A stretch of 8,870 bases of DNA from Acidobacteriota bacterium (GCA_016871135.1 VFZQ01000174.1:1-8870), one strand, 5' to 3'. Counted from the stretch's first letter, positions 1 through 6,666 are shown. The notes: generated by a model from the letters alone, not told the origin. Numbers and translations are program-made.

Positions 1-760
1 AGTGGTTTACCGGGCCTTGGCCGTGGCCGAGGCCGGGGTTGGTGCGGATGGCTTCGGCGATGAAGGCTTTCGCGCCGCGCACGGCGTCGATGAGCGCTTC
101 GCCTTGCGCGAGGCGGGCTGTGATCGCGGCGGAGTAGGTGCAGCCGGTGCCGTGGGTGTGGGGCGTGGAGACGCGCTCGCCGTCGAACCAGGTGATCGAT
201 TCGCGCGTGACTAACACGTCGGCGGCACGATCTTCGAGATGCCCGCCCTTTATGAGCACGGCCACGGGGCCGAAGTCGAGCAGGCGCAGGCCCGCTTCGA
301 TCATTTGCTCCTTTGTTTCGACGTCGATTCCAGTGAGCGCGGCGGCTTCGTGCAGATTCGGCGTGACCAACAACGCCCGCGGAAGCAGCAGCGTCTTCAG
401 CGCGGCGGCCGCGTCATCGTCGATCAGCGGCGCGCCGTGTTTGGAGATCATCACGGGGTCGATGACAAGAGGTGTTGTGCCGATGGACGCCGCGACGGCT
501 TCAACGACGCCGGCGTTGCCCAGGGCGCCGGTCTTGGCGGCGTGGGGAGGAATGTCGGAGAGCACGGCCGCGATTTGCGCGGCGACGAGTGAAGGGTCCA
601 TGCATTCGACGCGCGTAACACCGCGCGTGTTCTGCACCGTGAGCAATGTGATCACCGCTTCGCCATAGACGCGATGCTGATGAAATGTTTTGAGATCGGC
701 CTGGACGCCCGCGCCGCCGCTCGGGTCCGAGCCGGCGATCGTGAGAGCTACCGGCGTCAT
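1..760 (-). CDS. thiD: Hydroxymethylpyrimidine / phosphomethylpyrimidine kinase, 3' end cut by window edge
   Basis: Cytoplasmic ribokinase-fold enzyme of thiamine biosynthesis. It phosphorylates HMP to HMP-P and then HMP-PP, which is joined to the thiazole by ThiE. The sequence shows the N-terminal substrate loop (TIAGSDPSGGAGVQADLK, from residue 7), DPVM at 101-104, TPN-HEA in the middle, the ATP/anion-site lysine in LIKGGH (K171), and the C-terminal HGTGC motif with the likely catalytic cysteine C207. 253 codons are visible, ending in GHGQGPVNH, a usual ThiD C-terminus, so only a few residues and the stop lie outside. The ATG shares bases with the TGA of the upstream gene (ATGA) and has no recognisable Shine-Dalgarno, so translation probably depends on the ribosome finishing the upstream gene. 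No thiamine riboswitch is visible before it. It is last in the PP2C operon within this window; other thi genes, if any, would lie beyond the left edge. Confidence 0.95.
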   Translation of the reverse strand, partial: MTPVALTIAGSDPSGGAGVQADLKTFHQHRVYGEAVITLLTVQNTRGVTRVECMDPSLVAAQIAAVLSDIPPHAAKTGALGNAGVVEAVAASIGTTPLVIDPVMISKHGAPLIDDDAAAALKTLLLPRALLVTPNLHEAAALTGIDVETKEQMIEAGLRLLDFGPVAVLIKGGHLEDRAADVLVTRESITWFDGERVSTPHTHGTGCTYSAAITARLAQGEALIDAVRGAKAFIAEAIRTNPGLGHGQGPVNH

Positions 761-2088
761 GGGAAGTTGATGCGTTGCAGGTCGGTCCGGCCAACGGCGT
801 TGGCGATTTCGACGAGCACCGAACCCACTATTGTCGCATCGCCGGTGACCGGGAACACGGCGCGCAAACGGAACGCGCCGCCCACGGCGTTCTGCGCGAA
901 GTGCGTTTCGAATGCCGCCGCGAATTGTGCCGTCACGATGCCGCCGATGGGGTTGCCGGCGCGATCAAAAAACCGGAAGTTCGCCGAACCGGCGGTTCGG
1001 GTGTTGTCGTAGCCGATCAGGGTCACTTCCAGGTTCGACCCATCGCGGCGCGCTTCGGCCTGATCGACGGCGATCGGCGCGCGGGCGAGCGACCACGTTT
1101 CGACTGTTGTGCCGCCTTCGGTGGTAGCCTCCAGGCGAATCACGCCGCTGGTGGTGCCGGTTTGCAGCACGGCCTCGGCCGACGCCCCGAACTGCGCTTC
1201 GGTGGCGCCGGCCGCGACGGTGAAACCGATCTCGCGAGCGCCGTTTTGGAACTGTATCGCGGGGTCGGTGAAGGCGCCGGCAAACGCCGCGCGAAGCGTG
1301 CCGGCCGACGCAACTGGAATCGCTTCCTCGAAGCGAAGACGGATCTTGACTTGTCTGCCATTGGTGACGACTGGCGTGTCGGCGACGATGCGAGGCGGCT
1401 TGAGGCGCGCCTTGGTGACGAAGGCGGTAATGGCGAAGCGCCGCGCGCCGGCGGTCAACGTCGCGGCGAAAGTGCCTTCGGTCTGGGCGGAAAAGGCGAT
1501 GGAGATGTTGGACGATTCGCCGGGTGCGAGGATGGCCGGCGCACCGCCGGTTAAGCGGAAACCGGCGCCATTCAATGTGAGCGGGTCAATCGCGAGCGCC
1601 GCTGCGTGCGGGTTTGACAGGGCAAGATCGATCCTGACGCTTTCGCCCGCTACCGCGTCCACGGACAGTCCCGACGCGGGCAGCAAGATCGTCTGGCCGC
1701 CTCGCAACAACGAAACGTCGGCCGCCAAAACAGCGGTGGCGCGCACGATTGAAGTGAACGGGCCGACGGTAAGCACGGCGCTATAGGAGCCGGGCGCGGC
1801 GGGGGCGAACCGGATTGCGAATTCATACGACGTGCCGGGGCCTAGCGGAAATGGCTGGAATGGTTGGGCGAGCGAGAATGCCGCGCCGTTGATCGCGAGG
1901 GACGAGATGTTGAGGATCGTCGAGCCCAGATTGGTGGCGCGGATTTTTGTGTCGGCGCTTTCGCCGATTCCGGTTGCGCCAAGGTTGATGCTGGCGCCGG
2001 CGATTTCGACGCCAGTGTCGCGAACCACGGCGACCTGCAACTGCGCGGCAAGGGGGATCGAGGCGGCGAGCAAGGCGAGGATCTTCAT
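757..2088 (-). CDS. Exported multidomain Ig-like protein with tandem choice-of-anchor-D-like domains
   Basis: 443 aa with a signal peptide (MKILALLAASIPLAA, likely cut before Q16), hence periplasmic or surface-exposed. Residues about 20-122 and 125-225 form two related beta-sandwich units. The matching cores are LAINGAAFSL...PLGPGTSYEFAIRFAP...GSYSAVLTVG and LTLNGAGFRL...ILAPGESSNISIAFS...GTFAATLTAG, the pattern of choice-of-anchor-D/ASH-type domains. Residues about 230-340 are a further beta-rich module (IQFQNGAREIGFTV, LQTGTTSGVIRL). Residues 345-443 form a C-terminal module (NLEVTLIGYDNTRTAGSANF, FPVTGDATIVGSVLVEIAN) that I associate with Solibacter-type surface proteins. There is no catalytic motif, so an adhesive, structural or assembly role is inference only. 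The ATG at 2088 was chosen because it begins the signal peptide, sits five bases after a strong GGAGG, and forms ATGA with the preceding stop. Its own stop overlaps the thiD start in the same way. Confidence 0.85.
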   Translation of the reverse strand: MKILALLAASIPLAAQLQVAVVRDTGVEIAGASINLGATGIGESADTKIRATNLGSTILNISSLAINGAAFSLAQPFQPFPLGPGTSYEFAIRFAPAAPGSYSAVLTVGPFTSIVRATAVLAADVSLLRGGQTILLPASGLSVDAVAGESVRIDLALSNPHAAALAIDPLTLNGAGFRLTGGAPAILAPGESSNISIAFSAQTEGTFAATLTAGARRFAITAFVTKARLKPPRIVADTPVVTNGRQVKIRLRFEEAIPVASAGTLRAAFAGAFTDPAIQFQNGAREIGFTVAAGATEAQFGASAEAVLQTGTTSGVIRLEATTEGGTTVETWSLARAPIAVDQAEARRDGSNLEVTLIGYDNTRTAGSANFRFFDRAGNPIGGIVTAQFAAAFETHFAQNAVGGAFRLRAVFPVTGDATIVGSVLVEIANAVGRTDLQRINFP

Positions 2089-2633
2089 TCGCGCCTCCGC
2101 TCCGGCAGGACGAACAACGCGACGCGGTCCTTGGCCAGGCGCAGGAGATATCCTTGCCAGTGCGCCCAACCGGCGCCCGCCGCGGTGATTGACGACGGCT
2201 CGGCGGGGCAATCGATCACTTCGATTTCACCGCCGGGCTGGGTTACGAACAACTGCCCGTCGCGCCACTCGATCAAGCGGCCGGCGATGGTAGAGGAAGC
2301 GGCGTCCGCGCGCACGATCGACTCTCCGTCGTATCGCCAAATTTCCCCGGTGCGTGGAAATGTCACCGTGGCGCCTCGGAAGACCGCTTCGGTTTCGGTT
2401 ACTGCGAGCACGGCGCCGTTGGCGGAAACGCGTCCCGGCTCGAGGCGCCATTCGATGTCGCCATCGAAGGAATAGGCAAGCAGTGCAGCGCCGTCTTCGC
2501 CGCGGACGAAGTTGCCGGCAAGTCCATAGATTTGGGTCAAGCGGCCTTGATCGAGCACGCGGGCGAGAGCCGGCGCTTCAATCGGGGACTGAGCGCAAAC
2601 GGCCACAGCAATGAGGCAGGCGAGCTTTTTCAT
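2085..2633 (-). CDS. Exported protein of unknown function with recurring Trp-containing beta motifs
   Basis: 182 aa; I do not recognise the family. A signal peptide (MKKLACLIAVAVCAQS) is clear. Cleavage after A14 by signal peptidase I looks likelier than lipoprotein processing, because the residue before C13 is Val rather than Gly/Ala/Ser. The mature part is beta-rich, with a loosely recurring turn: GDIEWR (58-63), GEIWRYDG (96-103), GRLIEWRDGQL (118-128) and GWAHWQGYLL (155-164). This hints at short propeller-like or PQQ-like blades, but the length would allow only three or four. One Cys (C142) lies in the mature chain, and the tail PERRRE is basic. It overlaps the preceding gene by ATGA, with a weak AGGG five bases before its ATG, and overlaps the next gene by ATGA. 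Tight coupling to two other exported proteins suggests a shared complex or pathway; that is inference. Confidence 0.8.
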   Translation of the reverse strand: MKKLACLIAVAVCAQSPIEAPALARVLDQGRLTQIYGLAGNFVRGEDGAALLAYSFDGDIEWRLEPGRVSANGAVLAVTETEAVFRGATVTFPRTGEIWRYDGESIVRADAASSTIAGRLIEWRDGQLFVTQPGGEIEVIDCPAEPSSITAAGAGWAHWQGYLLRLAKDRVALFVLPERRRE

Positions 2634-3340
2634 GGCCGCCCTACCGTGATAACCGGTGCGCCGATGGAGACCGTTGGCGCGGGCGGCTGCGTTGTCGCGG
2701 CTGGCGGAGGACCCGAGGCGGGCGCTGCGCTACGTCCGCCCCGGGCTGCCGCGGCTACACCGCCAGCGGCGGCGGCGCCCACGAGCGCGGCGACAACGAC
2801 CCATTTCGAACGAGGGGCGCTGTCCACACTCGGCTGTGGACGCGAAGAAGAGGACTCGGCGCCGGCGCGACGCGCCTGAGCGCTTGAAGGCTCGGTCAGA
2901 TATTGCGTGGAGATGATGCCCGCTCGCGCTTCGCCTTTGCTGGCGGTGATGCGGACGGCCATCGCGCCGGCAACGCGATTCCATTGAATGCCGCGAATCG
3001 CGGCGCGGCCATCGACCCCTGTGAGCAGGACCTCGGAGCGCAGGCCGGAGGTGAACATTCCGGAAGGCCCGTCTTCGGGGAGACGCACGCTGACGGACGC
3101 ATTGGCGACGGGCTGGCCGGTTTCGTCGGTGAGAAACACGACAAGCGGTTGCGTGGATCGAGCGCCGGCGGTATGCACAGCGCTATCCCCTTCCACTATC
3201 CGGATGCGGAGCAGAGCCGGTGCGGCTTCGGAAGCTTGTGTTTGCCCTCCGCTCTCCTCGGCGGGTGGAGCGGGATAGGCGGCCCGAACCACCGTCACTA
3301 ACGTCAACACGAGTGAGGTGGCGCTTCGCCAGTTGTACAT
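2630..3340 (-). CDS. Exported Ig-like domain protein with C-terminal transmembrane anchor and Pro-rich tail
   Basis: 236 aa. An N-terminal hydrophobic signal (about residues 6-20) is followed by an acidic, Gln/Ser-rich linker. Residues about 42-148 form one bacterial Ig-like (Big_1/invasin-like) domain, with the typical LVVFLTDETGQPVANASVSV strand-turn, a GMFTSG bulge and a VDGRAAIRGIQW strand. Next come a Ser/Arg/Pro-rich stretch (151-178, including SSSS), one Ala/Gly-rich membrane segment (WVVVAALVGAAAAGGVAAAA, 180-199), and a Pro/Ala/Thr-rich tail ending VSIGAPVITVGRP. The likely layout is Ig domain in the periplasm, one inner-membrane span and a short cytoplasmic tail, though basic residues flank both sides of the span. 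No enzyme motif is seen. It starts three bases after the PP2C stop (TAA-TCG-ATG) with no clear ribosome site, so it is probably translated by re-initiation. It ends with an ATGA overlap onto the next gene. Confidence 0.82.
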   Translation of the reverse strand: MYNWRSATSLVLTLVTVVRAAYPAPPAEESGGQTQASEAAPALLRIRIVEGDSAVHTAGARSTQPLVVFLTDETGQPVANASVSVRLPEDGPSGMFTSGLRSEVLLTGVDGRAAIRGIQWNRVAGAMAVRITASKGEARAGIISTQYLTEPSSAQARRAGAESSSSRPQPSVDSAPRSKWVVVAALVGAAAAGGVAAAARGGRSAAPASGPPPAATTQPPAPTVSIGAPVITVGRP

Positions 3341-3343
3341 CGA

Positions 3344-4120
3344 TTACTGCGTTTGTTGTTCGACCGGTTCCTCGCCCGCGGCTTCGCGAGCTTCTGTTTC
3401 TTCAACGGGTATGACAACCCGCAAGAGGACGGCGGTGATATTGTCAGGACCGCCGTTGGCGCGGGCGCGATCGATGAGATTGCGGCCCTTTGTCTCGAGA
3501 TTATCGTCGTTGCCGAAGATGGATGCAATCCCGTCGTCGCCGACGACGCCATGCAACCCGTCGCTGCACAACAGGAACTGCATGCCTTCCGACAACTCGA
3601 CTACGTAGGAGTTAATGCGAAGTTGATCGCTCACACCGATGGCCATCGTCAACACGTGGCGCATCGGGTGCGTTTTCAGCTGCGCTTCTTCGATACCGAG
3701 TTTCTTGCCGACTTCCTGCACCCACGTCTGATCTTCGGTAATGACGATCAACTGGCCCTGATGGTAGATGTAGGCGCGGCTATCGCCCACGCTGGCAATG
3801 TAGGCTTCCTTGCCGGTGTCGAGGACGGCGGTGAGCGTAGTTCCCATGCCCTCGAGGTTGGTGTCGGCGGACGCCGCGTTGAGCACGCGGCGATTGGCTT
3901 CTTCCAGCGCTCTGATGAGCAGTTGCGGCTCGTACTGGCCCGCGCGCCAGACCACTTCGCCAACCGTTTCCGCCGCCAGCTGCGACGCGCATTCGCCGGC
4001 CTGGGCTCCGCCCATTCCGTCAGCGACAAGATAGAGACCAAGGGACGGCGCGAGAAGATAATAATCCTCGTTGTTGGGCCGAATACATCCTGGGTCAGAT
4101 AGGCCGTAGGCTTCCAGCAT
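3344..4120 (-). CDS. PP2C-family protein serine/threonine phosphatase (Stp/PrpC/PstP type)
   Basis: 258 aa, the usual size of a stand-alone bacterial PP2C. It is a metal-dependent phosphatase that removes phosphate from Ser/Thr residues, normally opposing Hanks-type kinases in the cytoplasm. All core motifs are present: R14-x-x-N-E-D19, the metal site V-A-D34-G-M-G-G, MGTTLTA (92-98), GDSRAY (112-117), TEDQTW (128-133), HPMRHVLTMAIG (151-162), CSDGL with D187, and GGPDNITAV with D226. Every metal-binding Asp is therefore kept and the enzyme should be active. There is no signal peptide or membrane span; residues 238-258 are an acidic Glu/Gln-rich tail. The ATG begins directly at the conserved N-terminus, 10 bases after a TATAAT box. 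It heads a run of three exported-protein genes and thiD. No kinase or FHA gene is in the window, so its partner kinase and substrates are unknown. Confidence 0.96.
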   Translation of the reverse strand: MLEAYGLSDPGCIRPNNEDYYLLAPSLGLYLVADGMGGAQAGECASQLAAETVGEVVWRAGQYEPQLLIRALEEANRRVLNAASADTNLEGMGTTLTAVLDTGKEAYIASVGDSRAYIYHQGQLIVITEDQTWVQEVGKKLGIEEAQLKTHPMRHVLTMAIGVSDQLRINSYVVELSEGMQFLLCSDGLHGVVGDDGIASIFGNDDNLETKGRNLIDRARANGGPDNITAVLLRVVIPVEETEAREAAGEEPVEQQTQ

Positions 4121-4130
4121 GAACTTTCCG

Positions 4131-4136
4131 ATTATA
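4131..4136 (-). promoter_or_regulatory. Candidate -10 box (TATAAT) for the PP2C operon
   Basis: The minus strand reads TATAAT, then CGGAAAGTTC, then the PP2C ATG. A transcript starting six to eight bases after the box would begin within about four bases of the start codon, so the mRNA would be leaderless or nearly so. No good -35 hexamer is present at 16-19 bp, and the GGAAAG before the ATG is too close (3 bases) for a normal Shine-Dalgarno. The hexamer match is exact, but promoter function is inference. Confidence 0.45.
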
Positions 4137-4154
4137 CGTCAGGAACGGAACTCC

Positions 4155-4181
4155 GAGCACAGAGGGATGCGAACAGAGCAC
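4155..4181 (-). repeat. Short direct repeat GTGCTC x2 upstream of the PP2C -10 box
   Basis: Two identical hexamers, at 4181-4176 and 4160-4155 on the minus strand, have 21 bp between corresponding bases. The inner copy lies where a -35 box or activator site would be, 18 bp from the TATAAT. Same-face spacing fits a regulator binding site, but six-base repeats can arise by chance. Confidence 0.3.
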
Positions 4182-4185
4182 CGCC

Positions 4186-6666
4186 CTACAGGATAACGCG
4201 CAATCCGACCTGAAAAACCCTCCCGTCGTTCAAAGTATTTGTAATCTTCCCGAAAGCGGGCGAGGTGACGTTGCGTTGGGGCTCGTCGAACTGCGGCGTA
4301 TTAAAGGTGTTGTAGGCCTCGCCGCGCAGTTGCAACGATGTTTCGCGGTGCAGCGGCAGGCGCCAGGATTTCTGCAGCGCCATGTTCCAATTCGCGATTC
4401 CGCCTTTGCGCATGACGTTGCGGCCGAGGTTGCCGCGCACGCCGCCGATGGGGATCAGCGAAAAATTTTCGCGGCGGAGGAGGCGGGGCGCGTCGTCGGG
4501 ATGGCCGATGCGCCGGCCGAGTATCGCTGGATCGATGATGTTCGGGCGGTCGCCGCCGCTGCCGTCGACGTTGCCGAAGTTTGGCGCGTCGCTGCCGATG
4601 AACAGCGTGAAGGGAGTGCCCGTGCGGAAGTTCGAGACGCCGGACAATTGGAGACCGTGCCAGGGGATGTCGTAGAGCCAGCGCAAGCCCAGTGCATGCG
4701 TGGTGTCGAAGTTCGATAGGCCTTTGCGGTCGCCGATTGAATCGTATTGATACTGCGCGCGGCCGTTCAGCATGTCGCGATTGGCGGCGGTGCCCGTGAA
4801 GTCGGCACCCGTGTCGATCGCTTTGCCGAATGTGTAGGTCACGCCGGCGGAGAGGCCTTTTCGATAGGGAAGATCGTAGCTTGCCTGCGCGCCGTCGTAA
4901 TAGGCGATGCCCTGGTTCTGCGCCGAACGGAACTCGCCGAATGCCGGATTCGGCCGGCGTAGATTGATCGTCGCGGTCGAGTACTCGTATCGCGGATTGG
5001 GGACAGCGCGGTTCAACACCACGCCCGTTAGCAGCTTCATCGAACGGCTGCCGGTGTAGCCGAAGCGCAACATGCCGCGCGAGGCGGATTGGCGTTCGAA
5101 CACAAGAGAATAGAGATGGGTGTAGGGTGTGCGGAGATCGTTGGAGAGGACCGAGAGCGCGGGCTGTGAATCGGTGGTGGTCAGGTTGCGGAGCGGGTCG
5201 AGGAGGTCGGGGTTGTTCAGCGTGATGTAGCTTGCGAAGGGCGGATTCGACCGCACCTGCTGATAGGTGACTGGAGGAATCGGCGAGTAACTTGCCGCGT
5301 AAAGAGCGCGCGCCGTCCACGCGCCGCGGATTTTCCACGCGAGGCCCACGCGGGGCGCGATATTGTTGCAGTCGCACTTGTAAGGGATCTCACCGCGCCC
5401 GGTCACTTCGAAGGGCGACCCTTCGGGGCTATATCGAACGCCGATATAGAGCTGTAGATCGGGACGCAGCTTGATGCGGTCGGCGAAGTAGGCGTTGCCG
5501 CTGGTTTGGCGGAATCCGCGGGTCAGATCGCCGAGGACGATTTCGTAAGTCGTTGGCGTACCCGCGCGCAGGTTTTCGATCGACGTGCGGCCGAAGTTGT
5601 TTTGAAACTGGATGAGGCCGCGTAGATTGTTCGACTCTAGCCCGTTCACTTGCATGCGCGAGTGGTCGCCGCCAAAATAGATCTGATGGCGGCCACCCGC
5701 CAAAATCTTCGTGTAGGAGAAACCGTTCCGGAAGGTGTTCTGCGCCCGGTCGACGGGGAAGTTCGAGTCAGGGCCTAACTCCTCGATTTGAAATCCGAAT
5801 CGCACGCGCGGGCCGACTGCGTTTGGCTCCGAGACGAGCAACGAATGCGTGCGTTGGAACTGTGTGGCAAGTTGCAGGCCGCCGCGATTCCACGTCACGC
5901 GCGCGGTGTGATTTTTCAAAGTCGTGTCGGGATTTTGTCCGGCCACCAGTTGGAACGCGTCGATCTGTTGCCGGTTCACCGCGTAATAGAACGCCAGAGG
6001 CCTTTTGTCGTAGCGAACGTTGAAATCGGTCTCGTCGATGCGCTGTGGCGCGTTGTGGTTGAGGGCGCGCTGGTCGAAGTCAGTCCGATTCGGTGCGATG
6101 GCGGGATAGGCCGCGAAGTATTTTTCCACGACGGCGCGCACGCGCGGGTCGCTTGCGGTCGGCGTCCGTTCCGACAACAGCGGCACCAAAATGTTTCCAT
6201 TCACCATTCCGCGTACTTTGCGCTGGCCCGCGTTGACCGTCAGAAAGCCGGCCTTGCCAAGATCGCCGGCCAGACGACCTCCGTACGCATTCTGGCGCGC
6301 GGGTTTTACGCCGCCGACTTGAAAGAACGCCCGTGCGTTGAACACCGAGTTCTGATGGCGCTCATATAGCTCGCCGTGCCAACCGCTTGGCCGCGCCGGC
6401 GGGTTGAACACAAAATTCCCTTGCGCGGCCCGGCCTTGATCGGCCGCGAAATGATGCGATTCAACGGCGGCCTCGGTTACCAGCGTTACCTGGCTGCCCG
6501 CGCGGATTGACGACTCCTTCGCGGCATTCGTGTCGATCAAATACACGGCGACGTTTTCGTTCCGCATCGCGTTGGCGCCCATCCGCTGTGGCTTCGCCGC
6601 GGCAGGCGCGGGCGCCGGTGTCTGCGCGTGCAGCGCCCCCAAGAGGCCAAACAAGATCAATTTCAC
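4186..6666 (-). CDS. Oar-like / TonB-receptor-like outer-membrane beta-barrel protein lacking the N-terminal regulatory and plug domains
   Basis: 826 aa beginning with GTG. A signal peptide (about 1-14, ALHAQ) is followed by a Pro/Ala linker (16-27). Residues 94-165 match the end of the Oar-family plug/first-strand region (WHGELYERHQNSVFNARAFF, then KPARQNAYGGRL and VPLLSERTP). The rest is barrel with family landmarks: IAPRVGLAW (436-444), YDGAQASYDLPYRKGLSAGV (590-609) followed by TYTFGKAID, FDTTHALGLRWLYDIPW (653-669), RTGTPFTLF (681-689), NLGRN (746-750), and RGEAYNTFNTPQF (781-793). Known relatives are often 1000-1200 aa, with a CarboxypepD_reg-like domain and full plug first. Both are absent here, and the gene starts inside the preceding stop (GTGA), so the short form is built in rather than caused by a nearby break. 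The last residue is Leu rather than the usual Phe/Trp barrel signal. A CDC pair occurs at 431-433. A GGTGG seven bases before GTG may serve as ribosome site. Its cargo is unknown. Confidence 0.85.
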   Translation of the reverse strand: MKLILFGLLGALHAQTPAPAPAAAKPQRMGANAMRNENVAVYLIDTNAAKESSIRAGSQVTLVTEAAVESHHFAADQGRAAQGNFVFNPPARPSGWHGELYERHQNSVFNARAFFQVGGVKPARQNAYGGRLAGDLGKAGFLTVNAGQRKVRGMVNGNILVPLLSERTPTASDPRVRAVVEKYFAAYPAIAPNRTDFDQRALNHNAPQRIDETDFNVRYDKRPLAFYYAVNRQQIDAFQLVAGQNPDTTLKNHTARVTWNRGGLQLATQFQRTHSLLVSEPNAVGPRVRFGFQIEELGPDSNFPVDRAQNTFRNGFSYTKILAGGRHQIYFGGDHSRMQVNGLESNNLRGLIQFQNNFGRTSIENLRAGTPTTYEIVLGDLTRGFRQTSGNAYFADRIKLRPDLQLYIGVRYSPEGSPFEVTGRGEIPYKCDCNNIAPRVGLAWKIRGAWTARALYAASYSPIPPVTYQQVRSNPPFASYITLNNPDLLDPLRNLTTTDSQPALSVLSNDLRTPYTHLYSLVFERQSASRGMLRFGYTGSRSMKLLTGVVLNRAVPNPRYEYSTATINLRRPNPAFGEFRSAQNQGIAYYDGAQASYDLPYRKGLSAGVTYTFGKAIDTGADFTGTAANRDMLNGRAQYQYDSIGDRKGLSNFDTTHALGLRWLYDIPWHGLQLSGVSNFRTGTPFTLFIGSDAPNFGNVDGSGGDRPNIIDPAILGRRIGHPDDAPRLLRRENFSLIPIGGVRGNLGRNVMRKGGIANWNMALQKSWRLPLHRETSLQLRGEAYNTFNTPQFDEPQRNVTSPAFGKITNTLNDGRVFQVGLRVIL

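Larger units (their letters stand above)
4121..4185. other. 65-bp intergenic region between the outer-membrane barrel gene and the PP2C operon
   Basis: On the minus strand this gap holds a perfect TATAAT (4136-4131) ending 10 bases before the PP2C ATG. It also holds two direct copies of GTGCTC, at 4181-4176 and 4160-4155, whose starts are 21 bp apart, i.e. two helical turns. No hairpin followed by a T-run is seen, so transcription from the barrel gene may read through into the PP2C genes. Confidence 0.6.

Noticed and set aside
757..900. Thiamine (TPP) riboswitch before thiD
   Set aside because: The bases before thiD code for the C-terminus of the upstream protein, and I see no TPP-riboswitch core such as CUGAGA or ACCUGA in a suitable arrangement.
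775..1554. Plus-strand open frame of 259 codons opposite the anchor-D-like protein gene
   Set aside because: The translation is Gly/Arg-rich low-complexity, typical of a GC-rich antisense shadow, while the minus strand gives a coherent exported protein.
2089..2211. Upstream in-frame start extending the anchor-D-like protein by 41 residues
   Set aside because: It would bury the signal peptide and overlap the preceding gene by about 127 bases. The ATG at 2088 has GGAGG and an ATGA junction.
3353..4102. Long plus-strand open frame opposite the PP2C gene (249 codons)
   Set aside because: It is a frame shadow of a gene with full PP2C motifs; its translation shows no family pattern, and long antisense frames are expected in GC-rich DNA.
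4121..4185. Terminator between the barrel gene and the PP2C operon
   Set aside because: No stem-loop followed by a T-run is present; the GTGCTC elements are direct, not inverted, repeats.
4301..5377. Minus-strand open frame of 358 codons inside the barrel gene
   Set aside because: The translation is Arg/His/Pro-rich with no family features, while the other frame carries Oar-type barrel motifs throughout.
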